Below, in pieces: positions 1 to 7,275 of a DNA stretch of 18,377 nt; positions within the stretch are counted from its first letter, which is position 1; each line of letters opens with the position of its first letter. Both the position numbers and the translations under genes were made by a program. The stretch lies in the NCBI GenBank assembly GCA_905209765.1, contig CAJLUE010000034.1, forward strand, positions 1 through 18,377. The letters run 5' to 3'. Under the pieces are notes generated by a model, which worked only from the letters and a program-made list of their open reading frames with translations, made no database searches and was not told the origin of the DNA. Source of the stretch: an uncultured Collinsella sp. (GTDB lineage Bacteria; Actinomycetota; Coriobacteriia; Coriobacteriales; Coriobacteriaceae).

Positions 1-1296
1 GATTGGCGAAAATGCGTTGGTGGAAATGGTGAAAATTATATTGACGCTAACATCGTGGGCTGCGGTGGCTCCGCCGGCTCCGGCTCCTCTGCTTCTGGTG
101 ACGCTGCCGAGGTCTACTTCCTCCAATTCAAGCCTGAGGTCGACAAGGAGTGGAAGGAGATCGCCAAGGCGTACAAGGAGGAGAAGGGCGTCGAGGTCAA
201 GATCGTGACCGCCGCCTCCAACACCTACGAGGAGAAGCTCAAGTCCGAGATGTCCAAGAGCTCCGCTCCGACCCTGTTCCAGGTCAACGGGCCCACCGGT
301 CTTAAGAACTGGAAGGATTACTGCGCCGACCTGTCCGATACCAAGCTCCGCGGTGAGCTCATTGACGACTCCCTGGCTCTGCAGTCCGACGGCAAGGATG
401 TGTGCATCGACTGGGTTCAGGAGAGCTTCGGCATTATTTACAACAAGCAGCTGCTCGAGAAGGCTGGCTACAAGGCTGAGGACATCAACTCCTTCGACAA
501 GCTGAAGGCTTGTGCCGACGACATCCAGGCCCGCAAGGACGAGCTTGGTGTCGAGGGTGCCTTCACTTCCGCCGGCATGGACGACTCCTCCAGCTGGCGC
601 TACACCACCCACCTTGCCAACATGCCGCTCTACTACGAGTTTGAGAAGGAGCACAACCAGGAGGACGACGAGATCAAGGGTGAGTTCCTCGACAACTACA
701 AGCAGATCTTCGACCTGTACATCACCGACTCTACCTGCGATCCTTCGCAGCTTGCTTCCAAGACCGGCGACGACGCCACCAACGAGTTCGCAACCGGCAA
801 GGCCGTCTTCTACCAGAACGGCTCTTGGGCCTACTCTGACCTCGTCAAGGCCGGCATGACCGACGATCAGATTGGCATGATGCCCATCTACATCGGTGTT
901 GACGGCGAGGAGAACCAGGGCCTGTGCTCCGGCGGCGAGAACTATTGGTGCGTCAGTTCCCAGGCTTCCGAGGATGCCCAGAAGGCCACCGAGGACTTCA
1001 TGTATTGGTGCGTCACCGCTGACACCCCGACCAGCATCATCGCCGACAAGATGGGTCTGACCGCTCCGTTCAAGAGCGCCAAGGAGACCACCAACGTCTT
1101 CTCGCAGCAGGCCGTTGCCATGGCCAAGGACGGCAAGAAGACCGTCGCTTGGGACTTCGTCTACATTCCCTCCGAGGAGTGGAAGAAGAACCTCAAGCAG
1201 GCTCTGATTGCCTACGCTGCCGATAACAGCAAGTGGGACGGCGTCAAGAACGCCTTCGTCGATGGCTGGAAGACCGAGAAGGCTGCTTCCGAGTAA
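1..1296 (+). CDS. Sugar ABC transporter substrate-binding lipoprotein (CUT1, SBP family 1), 5' partial or disrupted
   Basis: This is the extracellular solute-binding protein of the importer that follows. The reading frame is open from base 1 to the TAA at 1294-1296. A lipobox-like V-G-C followed by a Gly/Ser-rich linker (CGGSAGSGSS) starts at about base 55, so Cys at 61-63 would be the lipidated residue. The mature part (about 410 residues) has features of type 1 carbohydrate-binding proteins: an early strand (VYFLQFKPEVDKEW), a WVQESFGIIYNKQLLEKAGY segment typical of MalE/MsmE-like proteins, and a late GKAVFYQNGSWAYSDL segment. The residues before the lipobox (DWRKCVGGNGENY...) are not a signal peptide, and the DNA there is AT-richer than the gene. 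The true 5' end is therefore outside the window, or the first 54 bases are foreign. Next to malQ and glgP, a maltodextrin-like ligand is plausible, but the sequence does not prove it. Confidence 0.85.
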   Translation, partial: DWRKCVGGNGENYIDANIVGCGGSAGSGSSASGDAAEVYFLQFKPEVDKEWKEIAKAYKEEKGVEVKIVTAASNTYEEKLKSEMSKSSAPTLFQVNGPTGLKNWKDYCADLSDTKLRGELIDDSLALQSDGKDVCIDWVQESFGIIYNKQLLEKAGYKAEDINSFDKLKACADDIQARKDELGVEGAFTSAGMDDSSSWRYTTHLANMPLYYEFEKEHNQEDDEIKGEFLDNYKQIFDLYITDSTCDPSQLASKTGDDATNEFATGKAVFYQNGSWAYSDLVKAGMTDDQIGMMPIYIGVDGEENQGLCSGGENYWCVSSQASEDAQKATEDFMYWCVTADTPTSIIADKMGLTAPFKSAKETTNVFSQQAVAMAKDGKKTVAWDFVYIPSEEWKKNLKQALIAYAADNSKWDGVKNAFVDGWKTEKAASE

Positions 1297-1327
1297 GCAG
1301 TTGCTGCCCAAGCTATCTGATTAGCGA

Positions 1328-1363
1328 CAGGGGGCGGGCAGACGTAGGTTTGCCCGCCCCCTG
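1328..1363 (+). promoter_or_regulatory. Strong intercistronic hairpin between binding protein and first permease
   Basis: CAGGGGGCGGGCA (1328-1340) and TGCCCGCCCCCTG (1351-1363) are perfect reverse complements. The stem can extend inward to 1343/1348 with one G-T pair, leaving a GTAG tetraloop. No T-run follows, so it is not a classical terminator. In comparable operons (malE-malF) such hairpins stabilise the upstream message or reduce read-through, giving more binding protein than permease. That role is inferred here. Confidence 0.8.
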
Positions 1364-1383
1364 CATATTGAAAGGACCCTTTT

Positions 1384-2238
1384 ATGGGCAAAGCACTCAA
1401 GCGCTGGTGGCCGCTCTTTATGCTGCCCACGTGCCTGGCGTTTATGATCGGGTTCGTGATTCCCTTTATCCAGGGCTTCTATCTCTCGTTCTGCCAGTTT
1501 ATTACCATTAACAACGCGCACTTTGTCGGTATCGAGAACTACGTGCGCGCATTGTCCGATCCGCAGTTTGCCACGTCGTTCTTCTTTACGGTGGCGTTTG
1601 CCTTCCTGTCGACGGTGCTCATCAACGTGATCGCCCTGGCCATCGCGCAGGCACTCACCCGCAAGGCGCTCAAGGGCACCAACATCTTCCGTACGATCTT
1701 CTTTATGCCTAACCTCATCGGCGGCATCGTGCTGGGCTACATCTGGCAGATCTTGATCAACTGCCTGCTCTCCAACGTGGGCGCCCAGCTCATCGCCCTT
1801 AACTCTGCTGCTGGCTTCTGGGGCCTTATCATCCTGACCCTGTGGCAGCAGGTCGGCTACATGATGATCATCTACATCGCTGGTCTGCAGTCCATTCCGT
1901 CCGACTATATCGAGGCCGCCAAGGTCGACGGTGCCACGGCATGGCAGACGTTTTGGAAGGTTAAGATCCCTAACCTGATGCCGACCATCACCATCTGCCT
2001 GTTCCTGTCCATCACCAACGGCTTTAAGCTGTTCGACCAGAACCTCGCCCTTACCGGCGGCGCCCCCGCGCACTCCACCGAGATGCTCGCCCTGAACATC
2101 TACAACACGTTCTATTCGCGTGCCGGTATCGCATGGCAGGGCATCGGTCAGGCCAAGGCGGTTATCTTCTGCATCCTGGTCGTAGCCATCTCCATGATTC
2201 AGCTTAAGGCCACGAGGTCCAAGGAGGTGCAGCAGTAA
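1384..2238 (+). CDS. Sugar ABC transporter permease, MalF/UgpA type
   Basis: This 284-residue integral membrane subunit belongs to the CUT1 family (BPD_transp_1 domain). The first membrane helix follows a short basic N-terminus (about residues 9-35) and several more hydrophobic segments follow. The cytoplasmic EAA loop that docks on the ATPase is visible at about residues 177-196 (EAAKVDGATAWQTFWKVKIP), with the conserved Gly and the I-P ending. The start is ATG 1384, preceded by AAAGGA at 1371-1376. The stop overlaps the next start (TAATG, 2236-2240), which implies translational coupling. It is the first of two permeases that form the heterodimeric channel with the upstream binding protein and the downstream ATPase. 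Confidence 0.93.
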   Translation: MGKALKRWWPLFMLPTCLAFMIGFVIPFIQGFYLSFCQFITINNAHFVGIENYVRALSDPQFATSFFFTVAFAFLSTVLINVIALAIAQALTRKALKGTNIFRTIFFMPNLIGGIVLGYIWQILINCLLSNVGAQLIALNSAAGFWGLIILTLWQQVGYMMIIYIAGLQSIPSDYIEAAKVDGATAWQTFWKVKIPNLMPTITICLFLSITNGFKLFDQNLALTGGAPAHSTEMLALNIYNTFYSRAGIAWQGIGQAKAVIFCILVVAISMIQLKATRSKEVQQ

Positions 2239-3077
2239 TGAAACGCGATAAGGTTATCAACCGTGCGCTCTCGATTTTCTTTACGATCCTGTCGCTCGCG
2301 TGGATCTACCCCGTGTTTATGATCGCGCTCAATTCCTTTAAGAAAGCGACCGCAATCAGCACCACCACGGCGTTCGATTTGCTCACGCCCGAGACGTTCA
2401 ACGGCCTTGCAAACTACGTGCACGCTCTTAACGAGCAGGGCTTTGCCTCGGCGTTTATGTACTCGCTCATTATCACGGTCACGTCGGTCGTGCTGATTTT
2501 GGTGTGCTGCTCCATGTGCGCTTGGTACGTGGTGCGCGTCAACAACAAGATCTCGAACTTCTTCTATTACCTGTTCGTGTTCTCGATGGTCGTACCGTTC
2601 CAGATGCTCATGTTCACGCTGTCCAATTTGGCGGACCGCATTGGCTTTAACACGCCGTTCAACATCTGCTTTATCTATCTGGGCTTTGGCGCGGGCCTGG
2701 CGGTCTTTATGTTCGCCGGCTTTGTAAAGAACATCCCGCTCGAGATCGAGGAGGCGGCCATGATCGACGGCTGCAATCCGGTCCAGGTGTTCTTTAAGAT
2801 CGTCCTTCCCATCATGAAGCCCACCTATCTTTCGGTCGGCATCCTCGAGACCATGTGGGTCTGGAACGACTACCTGCTGCCCTACCTCACCCTCGACTCC
2901 ACCAAGTACAAGACCATTCCTATCTTGATCCAGTACTTCCGCGGCGGCTATGGCCACGTCGAGCTCGGTCCCATGATGGCCTGCATCATGATGGTTGTTA
3001 TCCCCATCGTCGTCATGTACATCCTCTGCCAGAAGTACATCATCGACGGCGTGGTGGCAGGTGCCGTCAAGGGCTGA
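2238..3077 (+). CDS. Sugar ABC transporter permease, MalG/UgpE type
   Basis: This 279-residue second permease of the importer also has the BPD_transp_1 domain. A single N-terminal helix (LSIFFTILSLAWIYPVFMIAL) precedes the core, as in MalG-type subunits. The EAA loop lies at about residues 171-191 (EEAAMIDGCNPVQVFFKIVLP), with the conserved Asp-Gly and a LP ending. The start ATG shares its A with the stop of the preceding permease. The ribosome site AAGGAGGT (2221-2228) is inside the preceding gene. The C-terminus ends in the short tail typical of MalG homologues (QKYIIDGVVAGAVKG). The partner specificity matches the preceding gene, and substrate is not determinable from the permease alone. 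Confidence 0.93.
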   Translation: MKRDKVINRALSIFFTILSLAWIYPVFMIALNSFKKATAISTTTAFDLLTPETFNGLANYVHALNEQGFASAFMYSLIITVTSVVLILVCCSMCAWYVVRVNNKISNFFYYLFVFSMVVPFQMLMFTLSNLADRIGFNTPFNICFIYLGFGAGLAVFMFAGFVKNIPLEIEEAAMIDGCNPVQVFFKIVLPIMKPTYLSVGILETMWVWNDYLLPYLTLDSTKYKTIPILIQYFRGGYGHVELGPMMACIMMVVIPIVVMYILCQKYIIDGVVAGAVKG

Positions 3078-3101
3078 TGCCGTAACTGTTTTGCAAGTTT
3101 C

Positions 3102-3127
3102 TGCGGCGCCCTCAACATGGTGCCGCA
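3102..3127 (+). promoter_or_regulatory. Intercistronic hairpin before the ATPase gene
   Basis: TGCGGCGCC (3102-3110) and GGTGCCGCA (3119-3127) pair with one G-T pair around an 8-nt loop, in the 67-bp gap between the second permease and the ATPase. It lacks a T-run. It may limit read-through or mark an mRNA end, as the hairpin at 1328-1363 may do. The function is inferred. Confidence 0.5.
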
Positions 3128-3144
3128 TATCGAAAGGTAAAGAC

Positions 3145-4344
3145 ATGGCCGAGATCGGTCTCAAACATGTTCAGAAGGTGTATCCCAACACCGAGTCCAA
3201 AAAGAAGGGCTTCTTTGGCAAAAAGAAGAAGACCGAGGAGAAGAAGCACAACCTCAAGGTTACCGAGGATGGCGTGCTCGCTGTTGAGGACTTTAACCTC
3301 ACCGTTCACGACCAGGAGTTCGTCGTCCTCGTTGGCCCGTCTGGCTGTGGTAAGTCCACGACGATGCGCATGGTCGCCGGCCTGGAGGACATTACCTCGG
3401 GCGACGTGCTCATCGACGGCAAGCGCGTCAACGACGTGGCGCCCAAGGACCGCGACATCGCCATGGTGTTCCAGAGCTACGCTCTGTACCCCAACATGAC
3501 GGTGTACGAGAACATGGCGTTTACGCTTGAGCTCAAGAAGGTCCCCAAAGACGAGATCGACCGCAAGGTTCGCTCCGCTGCCGAGATCTTGGGTATCACC
3601 GAGTACCTCGACCGCAAGCCCAAGGCGCTTTCGGGCGGCCAGCGCCAGCGTGTCGCTATCGGCCGCGCCATCGTGCGTGATCCTAAGGTCTTCCTGATGG
3701 ACGAGCCGCTGTCCAACCTGGACGCCAAGCTGCGTAACCAGATGCGTGCCGAGCTCATCAAGCTGCGCCACGAGATCAAGGGCACGTTCATCTACGTCAC
3801 CCACGACCAGACCGAGGCCATGACCCTCGGCGATCGCATTGTGGTCATGAAGGACGGCGTCGTCCAGCAGATCGCCACCCCGCAGGAGGTCTTCAACCAT
3901 CCCGCGAACATCTTCGTTGCCGGCTTTATCGGCGTGCCGCAGATGAACTTCTTCGATGCCCAGCTGGTGCGCTCGGGCGACGGCTTTACCGTCAAGACCG
4001 ACGACATGAATGTCGCGCTGGCCCCCGAGACCTGCGCTCAGCTCGCCCTTAATTGGGACGGCGGCGACGTGAAGGAGATCACGGCCGGCGTACGTCCCGA
4101 GCAGATTCTGCTTGCCGAAAAGGGCGAGGAGGGTGCGCTTCAGGGCACCATCGAGGTCACCGAGCTCATGGGTTCGACCGAGCACGTTCATGTGATGTCT
4201 CCCGACGGCCAGTTTGTCCTGATCATCCCCGTCGTCGATCTCGAGGCCAAGGGTGCGCTCAAGGCGGGCGACCCCATCTGGTTCAAGTTTGAGAAGAACG
4301 CGACCCATCTCTTCGATAAGGTGTCTGGCAAGAACCTTATCTAG
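3145..4344 (+). CDS. Sugar ABC transporter ATP-binding protein (MsmX/UgpC/MalK family) with Lys-rich N-terminal insertion
   Basis: This 399-residue cytoplasmic ATPase would energise the importer. Walker A GPSGCGKST is at residues 64-72, the signature LSGGQ at 162-166, Walker B VFLMDEP at 182-188 (catalytic Glu 187), and the H-loop His at 220 in YVTHDQTEA. A C-terminal TOBE-type regulatory domain follows (GVRPEQILL onward). ATG 3145 has GAAAGG upstream and begins with the family's MAEIGLKHVQKVY. Longer upstream frames are antisense-like extensions. The oddity is about 30 extra residues (about 15-43), rich in Lys and Glu (KKKGFFGKKKK), between the A-loop Tyr13 and AVEDFNL, where MalK/MsmX normally have only a few. 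Total length is therefore about 30 above the usual 365-375. It may serve several CUT1 importers, as MsmX does. Confidence 0.94.
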   Translation: MAEIGLKHVQKVYPNTESKKKGFFGKKKKTEEKKHNLKVTEDGVLAVEDFNLTVHDQEFVVLVGPSGCGKSTTMRMVAGLEDITSGDVLIDGKRVNDVAPKDRDIAMVFQSYALYPNMTVYENMAFTLELKKVPKDEIDRKVRSAAEILGITEYLDRKPKALSGGQRQRVAIGRAIVRDPKVFLMDEPLSNLDAKLRNQMRAELIKLRHEIKGTFIYVTHDQTEAMTLGDRIVVMKDGVVQQIATPQEVFNHPANIFVAGFIGVPQMNFFDAQLVRSGDGFTVKTDDMNVALAPETCAQLALNWDGGDVKEITAGVRPEQILLAEKGEEGALQGTIEVTELMGSTEHVHVMSPDGQFVLIIPVVDLEAKGALKAGDPIWFKFEKNATHLFDKVSGKNLI

Positions 4345-4412
4345 GCCCGATCCAATCAGGCCCTCCTTTTGGGCGACTGCGGCTTTGCCATCCTTTTGCC
4401 GTGGTCACATAT

Positions 4413-4456
4413 AAGGCTCCCCTTCCGTCCACTAGGCGAGAGGGGAGCCTTTCTTT
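4413..4456 (+). terminator. Rho-independent terminator of the ABC importer operon
   Basis: AAGGCTCCCCT (4413-4423) and AGGGGAGCCTT (4441-4451) form a perfect 11-bp stem, followed by TCTTTG. It lies 68 bp after the ATPase stop codon and fits the end of the four-gene operon. Confidence 0.85.
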
Positions 4457-4482
4457 GTGCTGGGGCCGTTGATCTGCCGGTT

Positions 4483-4782
4483 TGTCTTGATCTGTAACAG
4501 GAGGAGGGCCAAATTGGGTCTAGATGTTACAGATTGAGACAGCATCGAGCTGCCTATCCTTTCATCTCGATCTGTAACACGGGAGGCTGATTTCGGCAGC
4601 TACCTGTTACAGAACGAGATTGTATTAGCCGGCTTATCCTTTTGTCTCGATCTGTAACAGTAAGGGCGGATTTCAGACGTTAGATGTTACAGATTGAGAT
4701 AAACCCTAGGGAAAGGACCGGTTTGTCTTGATCTGTAACAGGTAGGGCCGTTTTCGCCGAGTAGGTGTTACAGATTGAGACG
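4483..4782. repeat. Array of four regularly spaced palindromes (eight alternating 17-bp motifs)
   Basis: The motif TGTCTYRATCTGTAACA occurs eight times in alternating orientation. Forward arms are at 4483-4499, 4564-4579, 4643-4659 and 4724-4740. Reverse arms are at 4525-4541, 4605-4620, 4685-4701 and 4766-4782. The core TCTGTAACA is identical in all eight. Each forward/reverse pair encloses a loop of exactly 25 nt, and units repeat every 80, 80 and 81 bp with 22-23 nt between them. Loops differ in sequence but share an AGGGC-like start (weak in unit 2) and a TAGR-like end (TACC in unit 2). The array sits between two convergent operons and their terminators. There is no coding content. I do not recognise the family. 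It could be a REP/BIME-like extragenic palindrome cluster, a multi-site protein-binding region, or a structured RNA. Confidence 0.9.
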
Positions 4783-4814
4783 ATTTTGTCGAGGCGGGCC
4801 ACGGGCAACACGCG

Positions 4815-4852
4815 GGCAAAAAAGCGGAGCCGCGTTGCCGCGACTCCGCTTT
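4815..4852 (-). terminator. Rho-independent terminator of the malQ-glgP transcript
   Basis: Read on the minus strand, AAAGCGGAG (4852-4844) pairs with CTCCGCTTT (4829-4821). An inner CGCG/CGCG stem and a GCAA-like loop lie between them, and a T-run (4823-4818) follows. It is 27 bp beyond the phosphorylase stop codon. Confidence 0.85.
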
Positions 4853-4878
4853 CAAGAGGATGGGTAAAGAAAACGAAA

Positions 4879-7146
4879 TTAGCTCAGGTGCCAAATCTCG
4901 TCGTTGTACTGTGAGATCGTGCGGTCAGACGAGAAGGTGCCGGCGTTGGCGATGTTGATCAGCGCCTTGCGCATCCAAGCGTCCTGGTCCTCGTAGTCTG
5001 CCAGCACGCGCTCCTTGGTCTGGATGTACTCCTCAATGTCGAGCAGGGCCATAAACCAGTCCTTGCCCTTGATGTCGTCGTGCAGACGCTGCAGGCGCTC
5101 GGCGTTGCCGGTCGCCATAAAGGCGGGGTTGGTGATGAAGTCCACCAGCAGCTTGATGCCGGGCTTGCGATAGAGCGCGCCGGCGTCATAGCTGCCGTCG
5201 GCGTAGAGCTGTTCGACCTGCTTGGAGGAAGCGCCGAAGGTGTAGATGTTCTCGTCACCCACGAGCTCGGCAATCTCCACGTTGGCACCGTCAAGCGTGC
5301 ACAGGGTCAAAGCGCCGTTGAGCATGAACTTCATGTTGGAGGTTCCGCTCGCCTCCTTGGAGGCCAGGCTGATCTGCTCGGAGATGTCGGCGGCGGGGAT
5401 CACGCGCTCGGCAGCAGTGACGTTGTAGTTCTCGATCATGACAACCTGCAGGTAGGGGGCCACATCGGGATCGTTTGCGATCCACTGGGAAAGCGTCAGG
5501 ATCAAATGGATGATGTCCTGTGCGATGGTGTAGGCAGGTGCCGCCTTGCCGCCAAAGATGATGGTGACGGGGTGCTTAGGTCTGTTACCGTTCTTGATGT
5601 CGAGGTACTTCCAGATGATGTAGAGCGCGAGCATCTGCTGGCGCTTGTACTCGTGGATTCGCTTGACCTGAACATCGATGATGGCGTTGGAGGGAATGGT
5701 CACACCCTGCTCGAGCGCCATGAACTGGCGCATGATGGCCTTGGCTTCGGTCTTGGTGGCAGCCAGGCGCTCAAGAACATCCTTGTCGTCAACGAACTCG
5801 GCAAGCTTGCTCAGGTCGCCGGTGCTGCGCCAATCGGTGCCGATTACATCGTCGAGCAGGCTGGCGAGCGCGGGGTTGGCGCCGTGGATCCAACGGCGGA
5901 AGGTGATGCCGTTGGTCTTGTTGGAGAACTTCTGGGGATAGATCTCGTAGAACGGGTGAAGCTCGGTGTCCTCCAGAATCTTGGTGTGGAGCGCGGCGAC
6001 GCCGTTGATGGAGAAGCCAAAGTGGATGTCCATGTGAGCCATGTGGACGGTGTCGTGCTCGTCGATGATGGCGACGCGCGGATCATCGTGCTCGGCCTTG
6101 GCAACCTCGTCGAGCTTGACGACGATGTCGGCGATGGCGGGCGAGACCTTCTGCAGGCTGGCGAGCGGCCACTTCTCGAGTGCCTCGGCAAGGATCGTAT
6201 GGTTGGTGTAGGCGACCATGGAGCGCACGATGGTAACGGCCTCGTCAAACTCGATGTCGTGCTCGGTGGTGAGCAGGCGGATGAGCTCGGGAATGACCAT
6301 GGTGGGGTGCGTGTCGTTGATCTGGACCACGGCGTAATCGGCCAGATCGTGCAGGTTGCTGCCGCGCTCGACGGCCTCGTCGATCAGGAGTTGGGCGGCG
6401 TTGCTCACCATGAAGTATTCCTGGTAGATACGAAGCAGGCGGCCCTGCTCGTCGGAATCATCCGGATAGAGGAACAAGGTGAGGTTCTTGGCGATCTTCG
6501 TCTTATCGAAGTCGATGGAGCTGCCGGGGACCAGGCCGTCGTCGACACTTGCCAGGTCAAACAGACGCAGGCGGTTCTTGGTGGGCTGGCCGTAACCGGG
6601 CACATCGATGTTGACGAGCTTGGAGGTGACGGCAAAATCGCCAAACTCGACGGTGTAGGAGCGGTCGTCATCGATCAGGATGTCCTGCTCGCCAAGCCAC
6701 TCGTCGGGGACGGCCTTTTGCTGGTTGTCGGAAAAGCGCTGACGGAACAGGCCGTAATGGTAATTGAGGCCCACACCGTCACCGGTAAGGCCCAGCGTGG
6801 CAATGGAATCCAGGAAGCACGCGGCCAGGCGACCCAGGCCGCCGTTGCCCAGCGACGGTTCGACCTCAAATTCCTCAATCTTGTTGAGGTCGTGGCCGGC
6901 AGCGGTGAGCTGGTCTTTGACCTCGGCATAGATGCCAAGGTCGATCATGTTGTTGATCAGCAGTTTGCCAATCAAAAACTCAGCAGAGATGTAATAGAGC
7001 TTTTTCTTGCCATTGTTGAGCGGGCAGGCGGCGGAGCGCTCCTGTACGAGCTTGACCAGCAGTTTGTAAATGCGGCGGTCATCGAGTTGCTCGAGCGAAG
7101 TTCCAAAGGACTGCTCGGCAAGATCCGCAAGATCGATACGGGGCAT
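4879..7146 (-). CDS. glgP: Glycogen/maltodextrin phosphorylase (GT35)
   Basis: This cytoplasmic enzyme releases glucose-1-phosphate from the non-reducing ends of alpha-1,4-glucans using phosphate and pyridoxal phosphate. At 755 residues it is within the bacterial MalP/GlgP range (about 750-850). Family landmarks are visible: EPSLGNGGLGRLAACFLDS and YHYGLFRQ in the N-terminal half, NDTHPT, IHEYKRQ, and EASGTSNMKFMLNGA. In the last motif Lys606 is the expected Schiff-base lysine for the cofactor. Start ATG 7146 has an excellent AGGAGG (7156-7151). It lies 129 bp downstream of malQ on the same strand, so the pair can trim and disproportionate maltodextrins or glycogen. The terminator at 4815-4852 ends the transcript. 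GlgP and MalP cannot be told apart by sequence alone; malQ beside it favours a maltodextrin role. Confidence 0.96.
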   Translation of the reverse strand: MPRIDLADLAEQSFGTSLEQLDDRRIYKLLVKLVQERSAACPLNNGKKKLYYISAEFLIGKLLINNMIDLGIYAEVKDQLTAAGHDLNKIEEFEVEPSLGNGGLGRLAACFLDSIATLGLTGDGVGLNYHYGLFRQRFSDNQQKAVPDEWLGEQDILIDDDRSYTVEFGDFAVTSKLVNIDVPGYGQPTKNRLRLFDLASVDDGLVPGSSIDFDKTKIAKNLTLFLYPDDSDEQGRLLRIYQEYFMVSNAAQLLIDEAVERGSNLHDLADYAVVQINDTHPTMVIPELIRLLTTEHDIEFDEAVTIVRSMVAYTNHTILAEALEKWPLASLQKVSPAIADIVVKLDEVAKAEHDDPRVAIIDEHDTVHMAHMDIHFGFSINGVAALHTKILEDTELHPFYEIYPQKFSNKTNGITFRRWIHGANPALASLLDDVIGTDWRSTGDLSKLAEFVDDKDVLERLAATKTEAKAIMRQFMALEQGVTIPSNAIIDVQVKRIHEYKRQQMLALYIIWKYLDIKNGNRPKHPVTIIFGGKAAPAYTIAQDIIHLILTLSQWIANDPDVAPYLQVVMIENYNVTAAERVIPAADISEQISLASKEASGTSNMKFMLNGALTLCTLDGANVEIAELVGDENIYTFGASSKQVEQLYADGSYDAGALYRKPGIKLLVDFITNPAFMATGNAERLQRLHDDIKGKDWFMALLDIEEYIQTKERVLADYEDQDAWMRKALINIANAGTFSSDRTISQYNDEIWHLS

Positions 7147-7193
7147 GTTTCCTCCTGTGGTGAGTTGACGACATGTCAGAAATTCAAAAGAAG

Positions 7194-7227
7194 CCCGCGC
7201 GAGGGGATTGGGGTGGCCTCGCGCGGG
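7194..7227 (-). terminator. Intercistronic hairpin with T-rich tail between malQ and glgP
   Basis: CCCGCGCGAGG (7194-7204) and CCTCGCGCGGG (7217-7227) form a perfect 11-bp stem. On the minus strand it is followed by CTTCTTTTG, a weak T-rich tract. It may terminate part of the malQ transcripts or protect a processed end. If so, glgP may have its own start in the roughly 45 bp that follow. Confidence 0.5.
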
Positions 7228-7275
7228 AAAAGCGGTCGCGTCCGCACGGTGGGGTGGGGTCGGGCGCGGTAGCTC

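Noticed and set aside
17..208. 63-residue open frame overlapping the start of the binding protein
   Set aside because: Downstream it is a Pro/Arg/Ser-rich shadow of the binding-protein frame. Only its first hydrophobic stretch is noteworthy, and it is discussed as a possible frameshifted signal.
4483..4782. CRISPR array
   Set aside because: The repeats alternate in orientation, are only 17 bp, have spacers of two length classes, and have no cas genes nearby. The palindrome-pair organisation fits extragenic palindromes better.
5080..7272. 730-residue plus-strand open frame opposite glgP
   Set aside because: It is the antisense shadow of the phosphorylase: low-complexity Val/Gly/Asp/Leu-rich translation, no ribosome site, and no domain.
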